A DNA stretch of 64,000 nucleotides from Saprospiraceae bacterium (lineage in GTDB: Bacteria; Bacteroidota; Bacteroidia; Chitinophagales; Saprospiraceae). The stretch lies in contig JADKCC010000015.1 in the NCBI GenBank assembly GCA_016714785.1, positions 124,001-188,000 of the forward strand, in the 5' to 3' direction. Positions 16,433 through 24,025 of this stretch are shown here, one piece after another. Within the stretch, counting starts at the first letter, position 1. Each line of letters starts with the position of its first letter. Under the pieces are notes generated by a model. That model was not told where the DNA came from. It worked only from the letters and a program-made list of their open reading frames with translations, and did no database searches. The translations under genes were made by a program, and so were the position numbers.

Positions 16433-16660
16433 ATTATTTTACGTGGGATGGAATAATTTAACTTTGAATAGAAAAAATTTAATATAAATATTTAATCCAT
16501 CCAACTATCTGTTCACAAAAAATCTTCTGTAAAGTATTTTTAGTATTATTTTTGCATAGTGTAAAGTTATTGTAGGATTATCTAATTAAACTGTGTAGCT
16601 ATATTAGGACAAGCCAAGCTCCCAACCTACTCCATAGATGCTAAGTAGTTACTCCCTAGC

Positions 16661-16834
16661 TACTCCGTACATGCTCCGTACATGCTCCGTACACGTTCCG
16701 TATGTAATCCCACCACATTCCCAGTGAGTTCCCACTAAGTTCCCAGTGAGTTCCCACTAGTTCCCACTGCAATCCCACTAGATCCCACTGATGCATTAAA
16801 GTATCAGTCTATATGCATTAAAGTATCATTCATT
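16661..16834. repeat. Degenerate 11-bp-period tandem repeat array
   Basis: The array starts with units of the form CTCCGTACATG (three near-perfect copies from 16664). It changes into units of the form TTCCCAGTGAG/TTCCCACTAAG (about seven copies to 16790). It ends in two copies of ATGCATTAAAGTATCA at 16791-16806 and 16813-16828, which are 22 bp apart, twice 11. Looser units can be seen back to about 16627. No open reading frame crosses it. The surrounding 848-nt gap (16350-17197) holds otherwise only the rpmH terminator and AT-rich DNA. Confidence 0.7.
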
Positions 16835-17197
16835 TTGTAGTAACTTTTTTTACACATTTTCTAACTTTTCTTAAGGTTCGATTTACATTGAAGGTTCCAA
16901 GTTATGCATATAGCTCCAGCATTGCATATTGATCTCAACATCAGACCATAAAATAAATATATAACTTCATGTTGTATTATTTAGGAAATTAATTATATTT
17001 GCTGCTGAAAATCAAAAGATTAGGATATATATTTTTATTGAACATCTATATTTTTAAGTCTTACAATGTCTTGAGACTGATTCATTCAAAATTCATTCAC
17101 AATACATTGTAATACACCAATTATTTTTGAATTTAAATAGAAATAGCATAAGTTGTTTTCAACAGGTTTTCTCAATTTTAGAAGCATTTATAAAAAT

Positions 17198-18514
17198 ATG
17201 AGTCGATATTATTTAATTGGATTTTCTTTATTGTTTTTTGCTTTTTTTTCATGTAAAGAAAGCACAAAACCTAGGAATGATGTATTTGGTACTAAACACT
17301 TAAAAGAAGCGAATACAAAACTATTGGAAATAGCAATGGAGGATGGTTTTCCACCACCTATTGCATCCAGAGTTTATGTTTATCCGCACATAGCTCATTA
17401 TCTTACTTTGAGTGCATTTTATCCAGACAGCTTAAAGGATATAAGTTCGGCAATTAATGGTTTTAGTAAGTTTTCTATAGACACTAAGACTGAAGCTAGT
17501 CCTGAACTGACTTCATTGTTGTCATTCTGTAATGTAGCAAAAAAAGTAGTTTTTTCCGAGCATTTAATGGATGATTTCAAGAGTGAATTATTAATTATAG
17601 CAAAAAATGGCGATTTAAGTGAGCAATCGATCAATGCTTCATTGGTATTGGCAGATACTATAGCTGCGAGATTGATTAAGTGGATATCAATGGACAATTA
17701 TGTTCAAACGCGCACAATGGATAGGTGGACAAGTTCTAAAGAACCAGGAAAATGGAGAGAAACACCGCCTGATTATCAAGCTGGTTTAGAACCAAATTGG
17801 AGTAAAATGAGACCTTTAATTATTGATAGCGCCAACTTTTATATAACAAAGCCATTACCTGCATATTCTCCTGATAAAAATTCTGATTTTTTCAAAATGG
17901 TGGAAGAAGTTTACTTAGAGTCCAAACAGTTAGACTCATCCAAGATTGCTACGGCATGGTATTGGGACGACAATCCTAATACTTCGGAACATACAGGCCA
18001 CTTAGTTACTATTATTCACAAAATTTCTCCTCCAGGGCATTGGCTTGGTATTATTTCCAATATTCTATCCAAAGAGAATCATTCATTGTTCAAAGCTACG
18101 CAAGCATATACTTTTGCTGCCATAGCTATGTATGACAGTATTATAGCATCTTGGCATGAAAAATATAAAACAAATCTTGTAAGGCCTATATCTTACATTC
18201 AGGAGTTTATTGACGTCAATTGGAAACCTTTGATACAAACACCTCCGTTTCCAGAATATACAAGCGGGCATAGTGCTATATCTGCAAGTGCGGCTACTAT
18301 TTTGGGCCATTTGATGGGTAATGAGTATAGCTTTGTGGATTCAACTCAAATGTTATTTGGAATTGCACCGCGAAAGTTTAAAAATTTTGATGAAGCAGCT
18401 TGGGAGGTTAGTCTTAGCCGCTTTTATGGAGGTATTCATTACATGAACGGTATTGAGGAGGGGAATAAACAAGGTAAGATGATTGGTAATTATGTTTTTG
18501 ATAGATTAAAATAA
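17198..18514 (+). CDS. PAP2/vanadium-haloperoxidase-type phosphatase lipoprotein
   Basis: The protein is 438 aa from ATG 17198; an upstream in-frame TTG at 17153 is less likely because the signal peptide begins at the ATG. The N-terminus has a lipobox-like end (LLFFAFFSC), so it is probably a lipoprotein. The three catalytic motifs of the PAP2/haloperoxidase superfamily are present in order: KTNLVRP, PEYTSGHSAISAS, and SRFYGGIHYMNG (SRx5H). The His residues, Lys and Arg that bind phosphate or vanadate are conserved. Phosphatase and haloperoxidase activity cannot be told apart from sequence. It separates rpmH from rnpA. Confidence 0.85.
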   Translation: MSRYYLIGFSLLFFAFFSCKESTKPRNDVFGTKHLKEANTKLLEIAMEDGFPPPIASRVYVYPHIAHYLTLSAFYPDSLKDISSAINGFSKFSIDTKTEASPELTSLLSFCNVAKKVVFSEHLMDDFKSELLIIAKNGDLSEQSINASLVLADTIAARLIKWISMDNYVQTRTMDRWTSSKEPGKWRETPPDYQAGLEPNWSKMRPLIIDSANFYITKPLPAYSPDKNSDFFKMVEEVYLESKQLDSSKIATAWYWDDNPNTSEHTGHLVTIIHKISPPGHWLGIISNILSKENHSLFKATQAYTFAAIAMYDSIIASWHEKYKTNLVRPISYIQEFIDVNWKPLIQTPPFPEYTSGHSAISASAATILGHLMGNEYSFVDSTQMLFGIAPRKFKNFDEAAWEVSLSRFYGGIHYMNGIEEGNKQGKMIGNYVFDRLK

Positions 18515-18520
18515 TTATTG

Positions 18521-18718
18521 ATGCGACTCCCTTTTCTTAATTACCTGCAATTATTGATTGTTTTATTTACATCATTAAATAGTAATGTAAAACCAACATC
18601 ATTTAAAGTTGATACACTATTTTCAGTACTTGTGTGGATGGGTGGTCAAAGATTTAAGACAAGTGTGACAATTGCTGTAGCTGCCAATGTTGGCTTTTTA
18701 AGTATTATGGCAATTTAA
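18521..18718 (+). CDS. Short hypothetical protein
   Basis: A 65-codon frame from ATG 18521 starts 6 nt after the PAP2 stop and ends 5 nt before rnpA. The N-terminus is hydrophobic (FLNYLQLLIVLFTSLN), and a second hydrophobic stretch closes it (VTIAVAANVGFLSIMAI). I do not recognise a family. Its tight fit between two same-strand genes is the only support for its being real; it could also be spacer DNA with a chance frame. Confidence 0.3.
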   Translation: MRLPFLNYLQLLIVLFTSLNSNVKPTSFKVDTLFSVLVWMGGQRFKTSVTIAVAANVGFLSIMAI

Positions 18719-18723
18719 TCACA

Positions 18724-19068
18724 GTGGTACAAAGATTAAAAAGTGACAAAGTTATAGAGCGAATTTTCAGAGATGGAAAAACTATCTTTAAGTACCCTAT
18801 TAAATTAGTGTACTTAAAAACAGAAAGCGTTGATCCTCGTGAGCAACTGCAAATAGGGGTTTCGGTAAGTAAAAGAAACTTTAAGAATGCTGTGGATCGC
18901 AATAGAATCAAAAGACAACTTAGAGAGGCAATAAGACAAAATATATCATTGATTGAAAGTCATAATCAAACAGCGATGATGATTATTTATGTTTCAAAAG
19001 AAAAACTGGAATATAGTTCTATAGTAAATTCAATATCAAAATTATTAAAAAGATATTGTAATGATTAA
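18724..19068 (+). CDS. rnpA: Ribonuclease P protein component
   Basis: The product is 114 aa, starting at GTG 18724. The signature of RnpA is clear: GVSVSKRNFKNAVDRNRIKRQLREAIR, containing the conserved RNR motif, and the N-terminal RLKSDKVIERIFRDGK. It binds the RNase P RNA and helps mature tRNA 5' ends. Its usual partner rpmH lies 2.4 kb upstream, separated by the repeat array and the PAP2 gene, so it is probably transcribed with the PAP2 gene. Confidence 0.93.
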   Translation: MVQRLKSDKVIERIFRDGKTIFKYPIKLVYLKTESVDPREQLQIGVSVSKRNFKNAVDRNRIKRQLREAIRQNISLIESHNQTAMMIIYVSKEKLEYSSIVNSISKLLKRYCND

Positions 19069-19182
19069 GACATTTGATGTTAATTTTCCAATTTGTAATT
19101 TTTATGATAAAAAGTTGAATAAGACGTTTTAGTTTATTTCCTTATACATATTGAAATTTTTATAAAATATTTATCTTAAAAC

Positions 19183-19213
19183 TTTTTGAATATTATTTTA
19201 TTGTTTAGCTTTG
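19183..19213 (+). promoter_or_regulatory. Predicted promoter for the surface-protein locus
   Basis: TTTTTG at 19183-19188 and TAGCTTTG at 19206-19213 are 17 nt apart, slightly short of the Bacteroidota optimum. It would produce a leader of about 320 nt before the gene at 19537. I see no other feature in the 19069-19536 gap. Confidence 0.4.
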
Positions 19214-19517
19214 CGCTTTATTAGACCGTGTCAAAGGATATGGTATATATTTGAATGACGAATAAGAAATAAGAAAACTACGCCAGGACGAATCATTTAT
19301 CCCTATAAATATTACGAAAATCAAAATCATTAATGATTTGTTCTGTTTCTGTTTCTTATAGTATGTGTAAATAGATAAAGACGAAATCATCAGTTTATCA
19401 CACACTATCGTCGGCTAAGGTTTAAAAATGATATGTTCATAGTTGCCTATACAACTTGGATGTCTCGCGTCATATTTATTATGGCTAATTTATTATTTTT
19501 AAATAACATTTATTTTT

Positions 19518-19541
19518 TTAACCAAAACTCAATCTCATGAA
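19518..19541 (+). promoter_or_regulatory. Translation-start leader, copy 1
   Basis: The 24 nt ending just inside the ATG at 19537 are repeated exactly at 19922-19945 around the next gene's ATG. The core is AACCAAAACTCAATCTC before ATGAA. There is no Shine-Dalgarno-like purine run, as is common in Bacteroidota. A related form (AAAACTCAA, then TCTCATGAA) precedes the second giant at 27576. Confidence 0.55.
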
Positions 19542-19914
19542 AAAATGTAATTTTTTCGCAGTGCTGGTGACAGCACTTTTCATGTTCGTAGGGTTCGCTG
19601 CAAATGCACAATATTTACCTGCTACTAAGGCTAGAAATGTTGTCACATCTACAGTACAAAACCTTAAGAAAGATGTTCCAGTTGCCGCACAAACAGGGCA
19701 GGCAACTCCAGCAGCTATTGCGGCTAACAGAGTTCATTCTCTCAAAATCCAAATTGGTGACTTGATGATGAAGCCTCTAGAGCAAGGAAGATCTGTAGAA
19801 GATGCTTTAACATTAGCACTTTCTCAGTTCAATCCAGGCAACAATGCAGAGAGAAAACAGGCTCTCACTGAAGTAGAATCATTCTACAAAAACCTGTTAA
19901 AAAAATCATTTTAA
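19537..19914 (+). CDS. Small secreted protein of unknown function
   Basis: This 125-aa protein has a clear signal peptide (NFFAVLVTALFMFVGFAANAQ, cleavage probably after NAQ at about residue 25). The mature part is about 100 residues, with a Lys/Val-rich start, an Ala/Thr/Gln-rich segment, and predicted helices (VHSLKIQIGDLMMKPL, QALTEVESFYKNLLKK). It has no Cys, and no T9SS C-terminal domain. I do not recognise the family. The gene ends 26 nt before the first giant gene and the two share an identical 24-nt start-region sequence, suggesting co-expression with the surface protein. Confidence 0.75.
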   Translation: MKKCNFFAVLVTALFMFVGFAANAQYLPATKARNVVTSTVQNLKKDVPVAAQTGQATPAAIAANRVHSLKIQIGDLMMKPLEQGRSVEDALTLALSQFNPGNNAERKQALTEVESFYKNLLKKSF

Positions 19915-19921
19915 TTTTTAA

Positions 19922-19945
19922 TTAACCAAAACTCAATCTCATGAA
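19922..19945 (+). promoter_or_regulatory. Translation-start leader, copy 2
   Basis: This is an exact copy of 19518-19541, again placed so that its ATG is the start codon, here of the first giant gene at 19941. Such exact sharing between otherwise unrelated coding sequences points to a duplicated or selected translation signal. Confidence 0.55.
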
Positions 19946-21554
19946 GAATTTTTTCTTATTAAGATTTTCGGCTGTTGTTGCTTTGGTAGCTATCATGGGT
20001 AGTTTTGCATCTGCGCAAAACTTAAATATGCCTTCTGGTACTGCTACTTGGACTGCAGGAGTCGAATTTACTCCAGGTTCTAGTATTTTTTATGATAACG
20101 GCGGAGCTGCTGGAAGCTATACAGCTTCATTTGGTGGTACAGTGATGATATGCCCTGCGACCCCATTATGTGCTCAACAGACACCTGGTACAGTATCATT
20201 GACTTTCACAGCTTTCGAATTCGAATTATCTTGTGCTGGTTGTACACCTTGGGATGCTTTAGGTATCAATGGAGATGCAGTTGCTGCTAATAATGGCGTT
20301 TATAGTTCATCTATAGCTGCTCCTTTTACAACAGCTACTAACGTACCTACTAGTGTCTCTACAAGTACTGCATTAAATGCCCTAAAGGCAGCAACTGGAG
20401 GTAATACTAAAGTCATGACTGCTAATAAAACATTTACATCTGCTCCAGGTGGATGTTTGACAGTTATATTTGGTTCTGACTCTTCAGGCCAATTAGCTGG
20501 TTTCGCAGCTAACATGAATGCTGTTGCTCCTACAGGAAGCTGTGGCGGCGGTGGTGCTGCTGTAGAGTGCTTATTAGTTTGCTCTGGTGATCAGAATATT
20601 ACCCTTCCAAGTGGCGCATGTGAGTATCAAGTACCTAACTTTGTTACAATGGCAGGCCCTTGTATGGATGGTGCTGTTGTGCCACCACCAGTTGTAGGTT
20701 TTTCAGGAGCCTTCGCTTATGCGAACAGATGGTTCCACAATACAGCCAATGGCTCAGATCCAGCGTATGGTAACCTACCATGTACTAATATTGCAGGGCT
20801 ACCAGGAACGTTGGTATTACAATCTGCTGACGTATTAAGTGGAGGCAATTCATGTAACTGGTTTGGTACTGTAGTAGCATGGAGAGTACCAGCAAATGGT
20901 ACAATTTCCTTCAACTGGGCAACTCAGACCAATGACCCAACATGGGATCACTTTGGATATAGCTTGACCAATGACCCGAATACTCCTACAGGTATGTTCG
21001 GTACCACTTTACAGGCTTCTACTACTGAATTAGCATCTACTACTGCATCAGGTACAATATCTATTCCTGTAACAGCAGGTCAGATCTTCTCATTAGTAAA
21101 CCGTACGGATGATGGAGGTGGTGGTCCATTGACAGCAACCATCAATAACTTTAGGTTCCAAGCTGTGACTGTGCCTGCACCATGGGTAATCAGACATGTA
21201 AGTGGTCCTAAGGCAGGTGATTTATTGACTGCAGGAAGTTATACATCTTGCTACGAGTTGGTTAATCCAGCAGGACAAGTTGTAGATGATTGTTGTTTTG
21301 ATATGAATGTAGCAGGCTTCCCTAATCCTACGAGAAGTTTGGTAGCAAACGATCAAGTAAATGTAAGCTTAGACGGTGACGGATGGTCATTAGTCACTAC
21401 AGATATGATATTAGAAGGTGGACCTTATGGATGTTATGATGGTTATTTGATGAGGAGAAATCTAGTAAGTGGTACACCACCTACAAGCATTGACTATACC
21501 ACTTGCAACAAATCCAGCGTACCCAGGCTACACTTATGGTGGCGTATGGGTTAA
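19941..21554 (+). CDS. Giant T9SS protein, N-terminal segment
   Basis: This segment is 537 codons, of which about 521 are the true frame. It has a signal peptide (VVALVAIMGSFASAQ, cleavage near residue 26). Next is a Gly/Thr-rich beta domain with paired Cys, then a HYR-like start (CLLVCSGDQNITLPSGACEYQVP). Into this a larger beta-sandwich-like insert is placed (WFHNTANGSDPAYGN to GGGGPLTATINNFRFQ, about residues 255-410). A similar insert, with the phrases SGTISIPVTAGQ here and ATNVLVPVAKGDQ there, occurs in the paralogue at 27576. The true frame is lost after SIDYTT at about 21503; the last 15 or so residues of the frame are out of register. Confidence 0.75.
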   Translation: MKNFFLLRFSAVVALVAIMGSFASAQNLNMPSGTATWTAGVEFTPGSSIFYDNGGAAGSYTASFGGTVMICPATPLCAQQTPGTVSLTFTAFEFELSCAGCTPWDALGINGDAVAANNGVYSSSIAAPFTTATNVPTSVSTSTALNALKAATGGNTKVMTANKTFTSAPGGCLTVIFGSDSSGQLAGFAANMNAVAPTGSCGGGGAAVECLLVCSGDQNITLPSGACEYQVPNFVTMAGPCMDGAVVPPPVVGFSGAFAYANRWFHNTANGSDPAYGNLPCTNIAGLPGTLVLQSADVLSGGNSCNWFGTVVAWRVPANGTISFNWATQTNDPTWDHFGYSLTNDPNTPTGMFGTTLQASTTELASTTASGTISIPVTAGQIFSLVNRTDDGGGGPLTATINNFRFQAVTVPAPWVIRHVSGPKAGDLLTAGSYTSCYELVNPAGQVVDDCCFDMNVAGFPNPTRSLVANDQVNVSLDGDGWSLVTTDMILEGGPYGCYDGYLMRRNLVSGTPPTSIDYTTCNKSSVPRLHLWWRMG

Positions 21555-23838
21555 CTGTTCAGACATAGGAAAGAGAATAGAAGTAGAAGTACTAGATCCT
21601 GCAACAGGAAATCGTGCTTGGGGATATGTAATAGTAGAAGACAAGATCGCACCAGTAGTAACATGTAACTGTCAGGATATTGACATCCCAACACCAGTTA
21701 CCTCATTTGCAGGTTCATTAGATGCTACAGACCCAGTATTCGACAGATGTGGATTTACAGGATATGGTACATGGCCTTATGATGTATATGAATTCCAAGT
21801 AACAACTACTGGTAACTATACATTTACAGCGAGCAGTCCAGCAGGTGATACGTATGCATATATCAATGCCAATACATTTAGTGCGGCAGATCCATGTACA
21901 GGAAATATAGCACAAAATGATGATGGAGCAGGTGGATTAGATCCATTGATTACAGTAAACCTTACAGCAGGAACAACATATTACTATATCTTTACCAACT
22001 ATAGTCCATTTGATGCACCATCAGGAGGATATACAGTCACAATCACAGGCCCAGGTCAGGTTGTTACAATAGTAAATCCATCAGAAGATCCAGCATGTCA
22101 GTTTGCATGTTATGATATCGAGATAGTGAAGAGAGAAACAGTAGGTATGTTATACAACATCCCAGGATTGAATGCTAACAAGAGCAAATTGACGACACCT
22201 CCTACTTACACAGATAATTGTGGAGTAACAAGTGTTACCTTTGAAGATAGAGTAACAAGTACCAACTGTGGCGCAAGTAAATTGATCAGAGATTGGAAAT
22301 ATGTAGATGGTTTTGGCAATATTGCAATCTGCAGCCAAACATTCACTTTCAACCAAATATCAGTATTTGACTTAGCAGTACCAACGAGAGAAGTACACCT
22401 TAGCTGTGGATTGGATGCAAGTCCAGCAGCGATAGCAGGTTACACAGATATCGACTCAAGACCGCAACCAGCGTCTGCAGCGAATATCGGCGCGTTTGCA
22501 GACGATTATGCTGCTACACCAACGGTAGTAGAGTTGAACGAAGGATATGCAAACGGATATTTCACTTACCTACAAAGAGGTTTTGATGGTAATATGCACC
22601 CACAAAAAGTGGACAATGGAATATGTAATATCTATACTTCATACACCGACCAAATGATCAATGCATGTGGCATCGGATGTGGAGGAAATATGAAAGTAAT
22701 CAGAACATGGACGATCTTAGACTGGTGTACAGGTGATGTATTCACGTATATCCAAGTAATCAAAGCGACAGACGAGAAAGCACCGACATTCAACGTAAAA
22801 GACGTAACGATCAGTGTAGATCCATGGGGCTGTGCAGCGAATTGGAATGTTGACTTACCATGGGAACTTCAAGACAACTGTGCGAAAGCAGAGGAGTTGA
22901 AATGGGGCGTAAAAGCACCAGCAGGAGTAACCTTGACAGGTACACAACCAAATTACAGATTGAGTGGAATGCCAAAAGGTACCCATGCAATCACATATTG
23001 GGCAAGCGACTGTTGTGGTAACTTAGCAGAGGCAGTAGCTTTTGTAACAGTAATCGACGCGAGTGCACCAGTAGCAGTAGCTAAACAGAACATCGTAATG
23101 AGCTTAACAGGATCAGGAACAGGTGCAGATGGCGCAGGTAAGATCTACGGTTGGCAAATAGACAATGGCTCTTATGACCATTGTTCAGATGTAAGATTTG
23201 AAGTAAGAAGACCGACAGGAGCCCCATCATGTGGCAACATCGGAGCGAATGGAACACACAATAACAATACGACATACAATGGTAACAACTTCTTACAGCA
23301 GTTGCCAAACAATCCAGGCGTATGGTTCCACCCAGAAGATAGCAACTTTGATGCGATCTTAGGCAATTTGGATACCGACAATGGAGAGTTTGTAAAATTC
23401 TGTTGTGAGGATATTCCAGCAGGAGAGTCTTATGGCTTACATGATGTAGAGTTAAGAGTATGGGATGATGGTAATATGAACGGTATCTATGGTGATAACT
23501 TAATCATCAATGGTATGAAGGACAATTATAACACCACATGGGTAACCGTGAGAGTGGAGAACAAATTGGCACCACAGTTAGTATGCCCACCAGATGTAAC
23601 AGTAACGTGTGACATGGAGTTGAACCTAAGTGTAGGAAAAGACACCGAAGTATCAAGTGTAAATCTAACGATGACGGGATACCCTAAAGCGTATGACTTA
23701 TGTAGCAACTTGGCGATCTCTTATAGAGATATCTTATTGCCAGGTTACAACGAAGTATGTAATTCAGGAACAGTAAGAAGAACATTTACTCTTAAGAAAG
23801 GTACCGTAGAAGTGAAGGTGTACAACACATCACCGTAA
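21469..23838 (+). CDS. Giant T9SS protein, middle segment (HYR-like and PPC-like domains)
   Basis: The correct reading starts near 21505 with ATNPAYPGYTYGGVWVNCSD. It continues into a pre-peptidase C-terminal (PPC)-like domain (DVYEFQVTTTGNYTFTASSP, then TYYYIFTNYSP). It then goes through a series of HYR-like modules with repeated phrases of the form DKIAPVVTC, DEKAPTF, NKLAPQLVCPPDVTVTC and paired Cys residues. These modules are Ig-like surface-adhesion folds. The frame is left at about 23800-23815; residues after KKGTVE are out of register and end at the stop at 23838. Codon choice is visibly richer in GCA/GCG, GTA, ACA/ACG and ATC than in the first segment. Confidence 0.75.
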   Translation: MVHHLQALTIPLATNPAYPGYTYGGVWVNCSDIGKRIEVEVLDPATGNRAWGYVIVEDKIAPVVTCNCQDIDIPTPVTSFAGSLDATDPVFDRCGFTGYGTWPYDVYEFQVTTTGNYTFTASSPAGDTYAYINANTFSAADPCTGNIAQNDDGAGGLDPLITVNLTAGTTYYYIFTNYSPFDAPSGGYTVTITGPGQVVTIVNPSEDPACQFACYDIEIVKRETVGMLYNIPGLNANKSKLTTPPTYTDNCGVTSVTFEDRVTSTNCGASKLIRDWKYVDGFGNIAICSQTFTFNQISVFDLAVPTREVHLSCGLDASPAAIAGYTDIDSRPQPASAANIGAFADDYAATPTVVELNEGYANGYFTYLQRGFDGNMHPQKVDNGICNIYTSYTDQMINACGIGCGGNMKVIRTWTILDWCTGDVFTYIQVIKATDEKAPTFNVKDVTISVDPWGCAANWNVDLPWELQDNCAKAEELKWGVKAPAGVTLTGTQPNYRLSGMPKGTHAITYWASDCCGNLAEAVAFVTVIDASAPVAVAKQNIVMSLTGSGTGADGAGKIYGWQIDNGSYDHCSDVRFEVRRPTGAPSCGNIGANGTHNNNTTYNGNNFLQQLPNNPGVWFHPEDSNFDAILGNLDTDNGEFVKFCCEDIPAGESYGLHDVELRVWDDGNMNGIYGDNLIINGMKDNYNTTWVTVRVENKLAPQLVCPPDVTVTCDMELNLSVGKDTEVSSVNLTMTGYPKAYDLCSNLAISYRDILLPGYNEVCNSGTVRRTFTLKKGTVEVKVYNTSP

Positions 23839-24025
23839 CGACCATCACAGCACCATTTACCGTAACGTTTGCACAAAACAACCAAACAACTGTATGGGAT
23901 AAGTGTAGCTTTACATTGGATGATGCGAGAGATGCGAGCAATCCAACGATCAAAACCAATCGTAAATTACGGACAGTGTGACATCGTAGGAGAGAATATC
24001 AAGATAGATACATTCTTATTCGAGG

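Noticed and set aside
16661..16834. CRISPR-like array
   Set aside because: The units are about 11 bp, degenerate and directly adjacent, with no spacers and no cas genes nearby.
16194..19068. Replication origin near rpmH/rnpA
   Set aside because: No dnaA or dnaN gene and no cluster of TTATCCACA-type boxes is visible; closeness to rpmH alone is not enough.
19205..19405. 66-codon minus-strand frame upstream of the small secreted protein
   Set aside because: Low-complexity, no family resemblance, and it covers the probable promoter of the plus-strand locus.
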